Source of the DNA: Alligator mississippiensis
Lineage: Eukaryota; Chordata; Crocodylia; Alligatoridae
Reading direction: 5' to 3'
Assembly (NCBI RefSeq): GCF_030867095.1
Contig: NC_081829.1
Location: 49,225,036 to 49,289,035 of the forward strand
Length of the DNA: 64,000 nucleotides
Positions within the stretch are counted from its first letter, which is position 1; each line of letters begins with the position of its first letter. The translations under genes were made by a program, and so were the position numbers. Below the pieces are notes generated by a model. The model saw only the letters and a list, made by a program, of their open reading frames with translations, made no database searches and had not been told where the DNA came from. Positions 38,931 to 49,972 of the stretch are shown here, one piece after another.

Positions 38931-41930
38931 TAGATTCATAGATTCATAGATGTTAGGGTCGGAAGGGACCTCAATAGATCATCGAGTCCGACCCCCTGCA
39001 TAAGCAGGAAAGAGTGCTGGGTCTAGATGACCCCAGCTAGATGCTCATCTAACCTCCTCTTGAAGACGCCCAGGGTAGGGGAGAGCACCACCTCCCTTGG
39101 GAGCCCGTTCCAGACCCTGGCCACTCGAACTGTGAAGAAGTTCTTCCTAATGTCCAATCTAAATCTGCTCTCTGCTAGCTTGTGGCCATTATTTCTTGTA
39201 ACCCCCGGGGGCGCCTTGATGAATAAATACTCACCAATACCCTTCTGTGCCCCTGTGATGAACTTATAGGCGGCCACAAGGTCGCCTCTCAACCTTCTCT
39301 TGCGGAGGCTGAAAAGATCCAGTTTCTCTAGTCTCTCCTCGTAGGGGTTGATCTGCAGGCCCTTAACCATACAAGTGGCCCTTCTCTGGACCCTCTCCAG
39401 GTTATCCGCATCCCTCTTGAACTGCAGCGCACAGAATTGCATGCAGTACTCCAACTGTGGTCTGACCAGCGCCCGATAGAGGGGAAGTATCACCTCCTTG
39501 GACCTATTTGTCATGCATCTGCTGATGCACAATAAAGTGCCATTGGCTTTTTTGATGGCTTCGTCACACTGCTGACTCATGTTCATCTTGGAGTCCATTA
39601 GGACTCCAAGATTCCTTTCCACTTCCGTGCCACCCAGCAGGTCATTCCCTAGGCTGTAGGTGTGCTGGACATTTTTCCTCCCTAGATGCAGCACTTCGCA
39701 TTTCTCCTTGTTGAACTGCATTCTGTTGTTTTCTGCCCACTTGTCCAACCTGTCCAGGTCTGCTTGCAGCTGTTCCCTGCCCTCCGGCGTGTCCGCTTCT
39801 CCCCATAGCTTTGTGTCATCTGCAAACTTGGACAGAGTACATTTGACTCCCTCGTCCAAGTCACTGATGAAGACATTAAAGAGTATCGGTCCAAGGACTG
39901 AGCCCTGCGGGACCCCACTGCCCACACCCTTCCAGGTCGAAACTGACCCATCCACCACGACTCTCTGGGTGCAACCCTCCAGCCAATTCGCCACCCACCG
40001 GACTGTGTAGTCTCCAAGTCACAGCCTCTTAACTTGTTCACCAGTATGGGGTGGGATACCGTATTGAAGGCCTTCCTGAAGTCTAAGTATACGACATCCA
40101 CCCCTCCTCCTGTGTCCAGGCATTTCGTAACCTGGTCATAAAAAGAAACTATATTGGTCAGGCACGATCTGCCTGCCATGAACCCGTGCTGATTTCCCCT
40201 CAGCATAATTTGTCCTGCCGGGCTCTCACAAATGTGAGCCTTGATAATTTTTTCAAAGACTTTGCCAAGGATGGAGGTGAGACTGACTGGCCTATAGTTA
40301 CCTGGGTCCTCCTTCCTCCCCTTCTTGAAAATGGGGACCACGTTGGCCCTTTTCCAGTCCTCCGGGACTTGGCCCGTGAGCCACGAGCATTCAAATATTC
40401 CCGCCAGTGGCTCTGCAATGATGTCGGCCAGTGCCTTCAGCACCCTCGGATGGAGCTCATCCGGGCCTGCCGACTTATAGGCATCCAGTTCTTCCAAGTG
40501 ACTCTGCGCCGTCTCAGGGTCTACGCATGGAAGTCTGGCACCTTGCTGCTGCCTCTCTACAACCCCAGCGAGAGACTTGTCTTGCCCCTCACTTAGGAAC
40601 ACTGAGGCAAAGAACTCGTTGAGGAGTTCAGCCTTGTCCCCCCTGTCCGTCACCAATTGTTTCTGCCCATTTAGCAGGGGTCCTATTCCTCCCTGGGCCT
40701 TCCTTTTACTCCCTATATATCTAAAAAACAATTTCTTGTTGTCTTTTACTTGGGTTGCCATCCTCAGCTCCATGGTAGCTTTGGCCTGTCTAACTGCCTC
40801 CCTGCAGGCACGAGCAGAGGAGGTATATTCATCTTTGGTGATCTCTCCCTGTTTCCACTTTTTATGTGCTCCCCTTTTGCCCCTTAGGCTGCCCTGGATT
40901 TCTGTGGTCAGCCAGGGAAGCCTCCTGGCCCCTTTTCCTCTTTTGCCTTGCTCGGGGATCATCTTGCTTTGTGCCCGAAGGATCGTTTCCTTAAGGCACA
41001 GCCGCCCTTCTTGGGCTTCCATTTCTTCAAATCTCCTACTCTGCAGTGCGTCCTTGACTAATCGCCTGAGTTCATTGAAATCAGCTTTCCTAAAGTCTAG
41101 CACTTTCACCCTACTAGTTACCTTACCCACTCGACGTCTTATGGTGTATTCTATTATTAGGTGATCACTGTCCCCCAGATGGCTACCGATCTGGAGGTCC
41201 GCTACCATGTCATCTCCCGTTGCCAATACCAGATCCAGTATGGCATTCCCCCTAGTGGGACCATGTACCTCCTGTGTCAGGTGGAGGTCCTGTACACAGG
41301 TTAGAAACCTGTGTGAGCGGTGGGACTTTGCTGTCTGTGTCTCCCAGCAGATGTCCGGGTAGTTTAGGTCCCCCACGACTACCGCCTCTTTAGCTTTTAT
41401 GGTCTCCGAGAGTTGCCTCAGGAGTCCCGAATCTCTTTCTTCCCCTTGATGTGGGGGTCTGTAGCAGACCCCTACCACCAAATCCCTTTCTCCTTGCCCC
41501 CCATGTAGCCTAACCCACAATCCTTCTACTTCCTCATCCTTGGATTCCGTCTTGATGAGGGTTGATGTATATTGCTCACTGACATAGAGCGCAACCCCTT
41601 CCCCTTTCTTCCCCACCCTGTCCTTTCTGTACAATCTATAGCCCTCAATATGTACTGCCCAATCATGGGATGAATCCCACCAGGTTTCCGTTAGCCCCAC
41701 TAAGTCATAGGTGTTTAGTGCAAGCAGGAGCGCTAGTTCATCCTGCTTGTTTCCCATGCTCCTAGCATTAGTATATAGGCACTTGAGCCCTGCGACTGGT
41801 GCCTTTGCTGCCCCCCCGCTCCGAGTCCCAAGGGGCCCTTTGATTCTTACATTCTCATTTCTTACCTGTGCCGTAGTGCTGGCCTCCCCATGGCTTTCAG
41901 GAGTACATAGTCTGAATTCATGCCTACATT
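38931..41930 (-). mobile_element. CR1 LINE copy A, nearly complete ORF2
   Basis: Minus-strand CR1. The 3' tail lies at 38931 (tagattcatagattcatag) and coding runs to about 41930. The ORF2 endonuclease begins near 41780 (CLYTNARSMGNKQDE, then VGLTETWWDSSHDWA). The reverse transcriptase includes NYRPVSLTSILGKVFE, YLDFRKAFNTVSH, the SGVPQGSVLGPILF motif and the active-site FADD (KFADDTKLWG). About 900 codons are open except for one apparent single-base frameshift near 40020. ORF1 and the 5' UTR are missing, so it is 5' truncated. It looks younger than every other CR1 here. Confidence 0.92.
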
Positions 41931-42073
41931 CTGATTTATCATTTAAAATGCAAATTTTATTTTACACAGGCAAGTACAGAAATACTTATTTCTTGGTAAA
42001 TGCCTAAAGGTTTACAAGATAGCTTATACAACAGCAAATTAAAAAAAAAAAATCAAGAAAAATATTAACTTAC

Positions 42074-42266
42074 AGTATGCGTGGGTCAGTGAACAAAAAG
42101 GATTCAGAGTTGTCTTCTGGCAGAGATTTGAATTTCTTCCCAGTAACTTTGCCAATTGATGTTTTGAGTTTCTTGGCTAGCTTTTTAGGAGTGTTTGTTA
42201 CAGATGAAGACTCATCCATACAGCAACTATATACTTCAATCTTCAGCTGGAAGTCAGGTCCTGCTT
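42074..42266 (-). CDS. RTKN2: RTKN2 exon 6
   Basis: A 193-bp exon between the acceptor gtttttcag and the donor ACT-GTAAGT. It is fully open and encodes AGPDFQLKIEVYSCC, then NTPKKLAKKLKTSIGK, both close to the RTKN2 middle region, which leads into the PH domain. The lysine-rich stretch is basic. The last 15 or so residues diverge from mammals. The flanking introns are packed with CR1: one copy ends about 140 bp downstream and another begins about 260 bp upstream, yet the exon itself is undamaged. Confidence 0.88.
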
Positions 42267-42529
42267 CTGAAAAACAAGTTTTTCAGAACATCTGTAAACT
42301 AGCTGAGTGTATAGCACAGGTATTCTCTTACTCAGATTTGTATCCAACAACATATCTTGATAACCAAGACAGAAAATTCCATTACTTTCCAAAATAAAAA
42401 TCATATGTAAGAACAAAATCAAAGACCATAAAACACACATGATAAACATAAGAAATCCAAAGATGAAACTTGAGTGTGTTATGGAGATATACTGTTAAGG
42501 CATTCAAACCCATGTGGACATTGGTATCA

Positions 42530-42773
42530 GAAGCGGACTGGCCAAGTTTGCCGATGACACCAAACCCTGGGGTAAAGCATCCACACCTGAAGACAGGAGG
42601 GTGATCCAGGCTGACCTTGACAGGCTCAGGAAATGGGCGGATGAGAACCTGATGGTGTTTAACACTGAAAAATGCAAGGTTCTCCACCTTGGGAAGAAAA
42701 ACCTGCAGCATTCTTATAGGCTCGGCAGTGCTACTTTGGCTAGTGCTACAGATGAAAGGGACTTGGGGGTCAT
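42530..42773 (+). mobile_element. CR1 copy C, left part (interrupted)
   Basis: Plus-strand reverse transcriptase fragment: GLAKFADDTKPWG, then ADLDRLRKWADENLM, LGKKNLQHSYRLG, ending ERDLGVIV. Copy B is inserted immediately after this; the sequence resumes at 45528. Confidence 0.88.
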
Positions 42774-45527
42774 AGTTTCATAGTTGGTAGGGTTGGAAGG
42801 GACCTAAGTAGATCATCAAGTCTGACCCCCTGCCATGGGCAGGAAAGAATGCTGGGGTCAAATGACCCCAGCTAGGTGATTATCCAGCCTTTTGAAGACC
42901 CCCAGGGTAGGAGAGAGCACCACTTCCCTTGGAAGTTGGTTCCAGATCCTAGCCGCTCTGTGAAGTCGTGCCTCCTAATATCTAGCCTGAATCTACTCTC
43001 AGTCAACTTATGGCCATTATTCCTTGTTACTCCTGGTAGGGCTCGGAGGAACAGGGACTCTCCTATAGCCTGGTGGTCCCCCTTGGCCAGTTTGTAGACG
43101 GCCACCAGATCCCCTCTCGGTCTTCTCTTGTGGAGGCTGAACAGGTTCAGGCCCCATGGCCTTCCCTTGTAGGGTCTGCCTTGCTGCCCTCTGATCATGC
43201 GAGTGGCCCTCCTCTGGACCCTCTCGATGCTGCCCACATCCCTCCTGAAGTGCAGCGCCCAGAACTGGATGCAGTACTCCAACTGTGGCCTGACCAGTGT
43301 CGCATAGAGGGGAAGGATCACCTCCTTGGCCCTCCTCATGATGCATCTGTGGATGCATGACAAGATGCAGTTAGCCTTCCTGACCGCGTCCCTACACTGG
43401 CGGCCCATGTTCATTTTGGAATCAATAATAATTTCAAGATCCTTTTCTGCCTCTGTGCTGATGAGAAGGGAGTTCCCCAGCCTATAGGTATGCTGCTGGT
43501 TCTTCCTCCCCAGGTGCAGTACCTTGCAGTTGTCTATATTGAAACCCATCCAGTTCTCATCCACCCACCCCTGTAACCTGTCCAGATCTAGTTGTAGCCT
43601 GTCCCTTTCCTGCAGCATGCCCACTTCTGCCCAGATCTTAGTGTCATCTGCAAATTTGAACAAGGTGCTTTTCACCCCCTCATCCAAGTTGCTGATGAAG
43701 ATGTTGAACAGTGCAGGCCTGTGGACCGAGCCCTGGGGGACCCCACTGTCCAAATCTCTCCAGGTTGAAAAAAACCCATCCACCACCACTCTGGCTGTGG
43801 CCCTCCAGCCAATTTGTGACCCATCTGACTGTATAGGCATTGATGCCACAGTCGCCTAATTTCTTAATGAGTATGGGGTGAGAGACAGTGTCAAAGGCCT
43901 TCCTAAAGTCCAGAAAGACTACGTCCACCGTGACATGTGTCCAAGGATTTTGTGACTTGGTTGTAAAAGGCCACCAGGTTGGTCTGACAGGACCTGCCTC
44001 AAATGAACCCATGTTGGTTGCCCCTAAGCATGATCACCCCTGCTGGTCCCTCGCAGATGTGCTCCTGGATAATTTTCTCAAAGAGCTTCCCTAGGACTGA
44101 GGTAAGTCTAATGGGCCTGTAGTATCCTGGGTACTCCTTCCTCCCTTTTTTAAAAATGGGAACCACATTGGCCCTTTTCCAGTCCTCTGGCACCTCACCA
44201 GAGCACCATGAGTGCTCGTAAAGCTGTGCCAGGGGTCCCAAAATGACCTCTGCTAATTCCCTCAGCACTCTGGGGTGGAGATCATCAGGACCTTCTGATT
44301 TGAACACGTCTAGTCCCACCAGAAGTTCTCTGACTAGGTTCTCAGTGACCTTGGGCCTGGCAGCACCTCCCCTGGGTCCATCGGGGATCCCAGTGGGGAG
44401 GATGCCCTGGTCCCTGCTCAAAAAAATGGAGGCAAAGAAATTGTTAAAGAGGTTAGCTTTGTCATCTGGTGTAATCACCAGATTTCCTAGCTTGTCCTGC
44501 AGAGGCCCTACGTTACCTGGTACCTTCTTTTTAACCCCTATGTATTTAAAAAAGGACTTCTTGTTATCCTTGATCCAGGTCGCTAGTCCCAGTTCCATCT
44601 CCGCCTTAGCCTTCCTAACAGCCCCTTTACAGTCTTGAGAAATGGAGGTATAGTCCTCCTTGGTGATGGCCCTCCCTTCTATTGGGTGTATGCCTCCTTT
44701 TTAGCTTTGAGACGTTCCTGGATGCTTTTGGTGAGCCACAGGGGCTTTTTGAGCACTCTTGCCCCCTTTGATCCACGTTGGGATTGTCGCCCTTTGAGCT
44801 TGGAGGATCATCTCCTTAAGGAATCACCACTCTTCTTGGACTCCCAACTCCCCTCCCCTCTGGGACCTCAGTGCCTCCCCGACTAGTCTCCTTACCTCAT
44901 TGAAATCTGCCCTCCTGAAGTCTAGGGCTGTTGCCTTGCTGCAGGCCTTTGACACTGCGCTGGATGGTGAATTCCAGTAGGCGATGATCACTATTGCCCA
45001 GATGGTCGAGAACCCACAGTCCACTCACCAGGTCGTCTCCCGTGGCCAGGACCAGGTCCAACAAGGCATTTCCCCTGGTGGGACTGTGCACCTCCTGGGT
45101 TAGCTGGAGGTCCTGTAACTTGGCTAGGAACCTACATGAGCAGTCAGACCTGGCTGACTGCTCTTCCCAGCACATGTCCAGATAGTTTAGGTCACCCATG
45201 ATGACCATGTCCCTTGACTTAACTGCCTCCGTGAGCTGACCTGAGAATTCCTGGTCCAGATCTTCTCCCTGGCTGGGATGGCCTGTAGTAAACCCCCACC
45301 GTTAAGTTCCTTTCCCCCCGACCCCCTTGTATTCGGACCCAGAGCACTTCAGTCTGCCCCTCCTCTGACCCAGTATTGTTTGTTGAGGATGTGTATTGCT
45401 CTTTGATGTAGAGCGCCACACCCCCACCTTTCCTCCCTATTCTATCTCTCCTGTACAGCCTATAGCCCTTGATGTTTACGGCCCAATCATGCGTAGGGTC
45501 CCACCAAGTTTCAGTGAGCCCCACTAT
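42774..45527 (-). mobile_element. CR1 copy B, inserted into copy C
   Basis: Minus-strand CR1 with its 3' end at 42774 (tcatagttggtagggttgg). Coding runs back through the RT (SGVPQGSVHRPALF, KFADDTKIWAEV, YRPIRLTSVLGKLFEKI) to the endonuclease (VGLTETWWDPTHDWA) at about 45527, where it is 5' truncated. At least five frameshifts or stops break ORF2. The pentamer gtcat (42769..42773 and 45528..45532) flanks it as a possible target duplication. Confidence 0.9.
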
Positions 45528-46195
45528 GTCATGACTGACCACAAGATGAACATGAGTCTGCAATGTGATACTGCTGCTAGTAAAGCAAGCAAAATGCTTG
45601 CTTGCATCCACAGATGCTTCTCAAGTAAATCCCAGGACATCATCCTCCCATTGTACTTGGCCTTGGTGAAGCCACAGCTGGAGTATTACATCCAGTTTTG
45701 GGCTCCACAATTCAAAAAGGATGTGAAGAAGCTTGAGAGGGTGCAGAGGAGAACCATGCGCATGATCAGAGGTCAGGAAAGTAGACCTTATGAAGAGAGG
45801 TTGACAGCCCTGGGACTCTTCAGCCTGGAAAAGCACAGGCTCAGGGGTGATCTGGTTGCCACATATAAGTTCATCAGGGGTGCTTACCAGGATCTGGGGG
45901 AACATCTGTTCACCAGAGCGCCCCAAGGGATGACAAGGTCAAATGGTCACAAACTCCTCCATGACCATTTCAGGCTGGACATAAGGAAGAACTTCTTTAC
46001 TGTCCGAGTCCCCAAGATTTGGACTAGACTGCCACCAGAGGTGGTTCAAGCACCTGCTCTGAATGCCTTCAAAAGACATATGGGTGTTTATTTTGCTGGG
46101 ATCCTATGATCTCTGCTGACTTCCTGCCCCTGGGCACGGGGCTGGACTCGATGCTCTTCCGAGGTCCCTTCTAGCCCTAATGTCTATGAAATCGA
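45528..46195 (+). mobile_element. CR1 copy C, right part
   Basis: Continues the plus-strand ORF2 after the insertion: DHKMNMSLQCD, then PQLEYYIQFWAPQFKKD, RLRGDLVATYKFIRG, NFFTVRVPKIWTRLP and the C-terminal end, followed by the CR1 3' tail (tctatgaaatcgatgaa). Confidence 0.9.
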
Positions 46196-46832
46196 TGAAA
46201 CAAACTTAAATATGCCCTGTAGTGATGCTGTACAATAATTATACAATACATATATGGTGGTCATAGTCCCAAATTAATTTAAACGGTTTTAAAGACATTA
46301 GATCATGTTTTCCTCATTGTGCTACTACAGAAACACTGCTTCCTCAACTGCAAGCACCACTTGTCACTCATGGCATCCACAGCCCATACCTTACCCTGTG
46401 TCCCTTCCCACCAAGCACTCATTAATTGCTTCTGTCCTCAAGGTGAAACATCAAAACCTTAAGTGTGACCTCAGATTTCAGGTACAAATGCCACCACAGG
46501 TGCAGCAATAAAGAATAAGCACTTGATCTTTTTGAAGCATAAGTTTGTATGCAAGGTTGTAAAGAATTAAATAAGTGCTACAGAAAAGGTTTTATGTGGA
46601 TTTAATAGGTAGTTTGTTGCAGAACATGCATGTATTTGGGTTACATGGTTGGGTTAAAGCCCACAAAATGGTATGGACAAGTAGCAATTTCCCTGATATT
46701 GAGTCCACTGGCTTTGGATTAATCAAGTGTATTTGCCATTAATGTCAAGTGTGGGTTTTTTTGTGAGAGGCACATTACAAATGTTCAGTTTTAAGTTTCC
46801 ACTGCTGAAACTCTTGAGATTAGATTCTAGGG
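46196..46832. other. RTKN2 intron sequence, nothing recognised
   Basis: AT-rich. Confidence 0.35.
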
Positions 46833-47540
46833 CAGTGGTGGGCACTTAGTTTGGCTGGAAGGACACTCAATCAGTTTTGGTGTCTTTGAAGGCCACACCT
46901 CTCTCTCTCCCTCCCCATGCCTCCCTCCCTCCCTCCCTCCCAGAGCTGTAGCAAGCTCCAATTTTTTTCTCTCCCTCTGTCCCCCTCTCCCTGAAACTAC
47001 AGCATGCCCCATCCCCATCCCTCTTTCCTCCTCCCTTCCTCCCCGGAGCTATAGCACACCCTAATCCTCTCTTCCCACCCCCAGAGGTAACATGCCCTGA
47101 TCCTCTCTCTCTCTCCCTGCCTCCCCAGAGATGCAGCATGCCCTGATCCTCTCTCTCTCTCCTTCCCTTACCCTCTCCCCCACCCCCTCCTACTCAGAGC
47201 TATAGCACACCCCAATCCCAATCCCCATCTAGAACTTGCCAGCCTCATCCACAGCTTATACCACCAACCACCCAAAGCAGCAGAAGCAGCCCCAGGTAGG
47301 TACCACCATCAGCTGTAGACGTGCCACGCAGGTAGGGATTGTGGTACCCACCCAGGTCCACAGCTGATGCCACCGTATCAGCACTGAGCAAAAGCCATCC
47401 TGCCTATCTGACACTACATGGCAGCCAGAGCCTCTGGCTACCCCCAGGCCAGACCCCATGGTGGCGACTTGCCCACAGGCCGGATACAATCAGTTGGAGG
47501 GTTGGATCTGGCCTGAGGACCATATTTTGCCCAACCCTGT
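46833..47540. mobile_element. hAT-like nonautonomous element with CT-rich interior
   Basis: Ends CAGTGGTGGGCA and, inverted, CAGGGTTGGGCA. Flanks ttctaggg and atctaagg match at six of eight. The interior has (ccct)n and (ct)n runs at about 46900..47165, with a recurring agctatagcacacccc-type phrase. Confidence 0.65.
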
Positions 47541-48783
47541 ATCTAAGGCATAAAAAGAAAATACTCCAAATGCTAAAAAAGCAACACTATCATTGTTATT
47601 CATTAGAAAGTTTCAAATAAAAAAATAGCACTGTGTGTGACAGCTATGTAGAGTCTATGTTGATAGAAAGTGAATTGAATAATCAGTAAAAATAAAAATA
47701 GGTATAGCAAAATAAATTCAGTGGTTTAAGACATCCTAGATTTTTACACATGAACAGTGATTCTGAATTAATTCTCCAACAACCTAGTGTTCTCCAGTCT
47801 AGCTTTATCTGTAGCAACAGCAGTTGAATGGATTGGAGAACTATTTCAAGTTGTTTGTCAACCATTGCTCAACTAAGAAGTTGGTTTGAAATGATAAAAT
47901 CGTTTTATAAATAGGTCATATGCTTTATAAAGAAGACAAATCTTGAGCCCTTGACAAATCAGCCAGATCTCTGGCTTTGCTACAGGCCTTATCAGGGATC
48001 TGTATTATCTGTTCTCATGTCATTTAAGTGGTGGAATTCAATCTTTATTCTGTATATTCATTTGAACAGGTGGCAAAGATGTTTTTCAAGTCATTTTAGA
48101 AATTCCTTCCCTTTTTGGCTGCCCAGTTTACCAGCTCTTGAATTTGTTTTTACAAGAATCTTCCAGAAAAAATATAGGCCAAATTTTTAATATCTAAACA
48201 AGCAGGAAATGTGGATAAGTGCTTCTCAGGCCTTATTTATACATTATAAAGAGGATGAAAAGGCCTACACCTACATTTTCCCCTCTTTTGCAGGTCACCT
48301 TTAACAGACAGTGAAAAGCATTCTGTCCAGTTCCCTTAAGCCTGAGGGACGGAGGATCACAAAAAAATGTATCAAAAGGTAAAAATGAGGAAGATAATCT
48401 AGAGTGCCATGAGGCAGATGAGTTATGGGATCCTGATCTATTGATGGAATCAATGTTTATCATCTAACTGTTGTTCTGCAAATTACTTTCAGTGTTCATG
48501 CATTAAATCTGACTCCCTCTTCTTAACTGCCCTGTGTTTTAAATTACAAAATACTCCAAAATGACACAAAGGAAAAGACATATATGTCAAGTGATCTAGT
48601 TAAAAAAAGAGTCATTATATACTCAAGGAATCTGGGGAAAAAAAGGACCCATTACTCACTGAAATCAACACAAGGACTTAGATTAAACTTAAGGGACATT
48701 AGATTGGAGCCCATGTGCACATCCTACCAGGCTTCTTTCATAACACAAACTAACATCTTCATCATTCAAAAACTGATACTCAC
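47541..48783. other. RTKN2 intron 5, nothing recognised
   Basis: AT-rich with chance ORFs only. Confidence 0.35.
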
Positions 48784-48881
48784 AACATGGTTACATTTTC
48801 AAAACTATCCTCAATAGCCACATCTGTATCAAAAACCTTAGCTCCCATTTGAATGAGCAAAAATTGCATAGCGCTGTGATC
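48784..48881 (-). pseudogene. RTKN2: RTKN2 exon 5, frameshifted
   Basis: The acceptor ggttctag is followed by codons for (R)SQRYAIF, matching the family's RSRRYAIF. One base then seems missing from a T run and one from an A run just after it. As written, the frame ends at TAA (48838..48840). The family sequence resumes in other frames with VFDTDV and FENVT. Between these, about six codons present in mammals are absent, and a few bases before the donor (GTGAGT at 48783) also appear lost. The exon is recognisable but cannot encode the normal segment. Confidence 0.8.
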
Positions 48882-49918
48882 CTAGAACCACAGAAATGTT
48901 TAAGCAGAGATATTACATATCACAATGTGAAATGTTTCTGGCAAACAAAAGCTGAAATGAGTTTCACTGAAATTTCACTTGACTCTCTTAACATGGCATC
49001 ATAAAATTCAAGTAGTCATAAATTATACATTCCAGAGTGTTACAGGAGGCAAACTACCAAAGCTGCTGCATCAATAGAGCAACATTTGCATAGGGAAAAA
49101 TTAATTTCAACCTCTGCTCAAGTGTTCCTTTTAGTAACCATCTATGTTTGCTACTACTTTCAAAACCTTTGGTAAAAAAAAGTAATTGTACTCACTATCC
49201 TTGAATATTTAAAAGTAAAATATCTAATTACCAAAGGTTATATTGTATTATGAATACATTACATATAGGATTGGAGTATTTTGCCATGCTTAGCCCCTTT
49301 GACCTGCCCAAAAATCAAAGTGAAATCCATGCCAGGTGATAGCTAGAACAAATTTAGGGTTAATTTCCATGATAGAGCAAAGTGCATGTATTTCAAGACT
49401 CTCCAATAATCCACTTGGTACCAGACAAAACTTTCATTTTAATTTCTCTCTGCCAAGAGATCTCCCTGTAAAGTCTCTTTCAGATGCAGGCAAAAAATAC
49501 TATAATATGTTTAACAAGACATTTCTCTGCTATTAGTCCAATTAGTGGTGGCACTTTTCTATTTCTTCCTCTGGAGTTTGTATCTCTCATTCTAGTCCCT
49601 CCAACCTCCATCTACAGCAGTCAGAGTCTCATTCAATTCAATTACATCTATGCTTATCCACAGGAGTCCTTCCACAGTGACAACAGTTCCACTGAATACA
49701 ACTAGTCATAAGCTCTCTCAAACTGCTACCACTATCAACTTCACGGTAAGGGTTACTATGCAGTAGTACAGTTAAAAACAAGATGATATATGCTTCTGAA
49801 TGATTCCTGCAAAAGAATGACTGAAAACACAAGTCTAAGGTACATGCCCTGTATAACCTTTTGACAAACATTGCTTGCATATATTTGAAAAGAAAAAAAC
49901 AGCTAAATTCTTACATAC

Positions 49919-49972
49919 TTTCTTTATTGTTGAAGTGATCATAGTCTTTCCACATTAATGGTACTTGGATAT
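49919..49972 (-). CDS. RTKN2: RTKN2 exon 4
   Basis: A 54-bp exon between an acceptor ending ctttgtag and the donor A-GTATGT. It encodes (D)IQVPLMWKDYDHFNNKE, almost identical to the conserved RTKN2 motif with DIRIPLMWKD and FSNKE. It has two leading bases and one trailing base, in phase with exons 3 and 5. No lesion is seen in this exon. Confidence 0.9.

Noticed and set aside
40577..41164. Plus-strand ORF of 195 codons
   Set aside because: Antisense shadow of the CR1 copy A ORF2.
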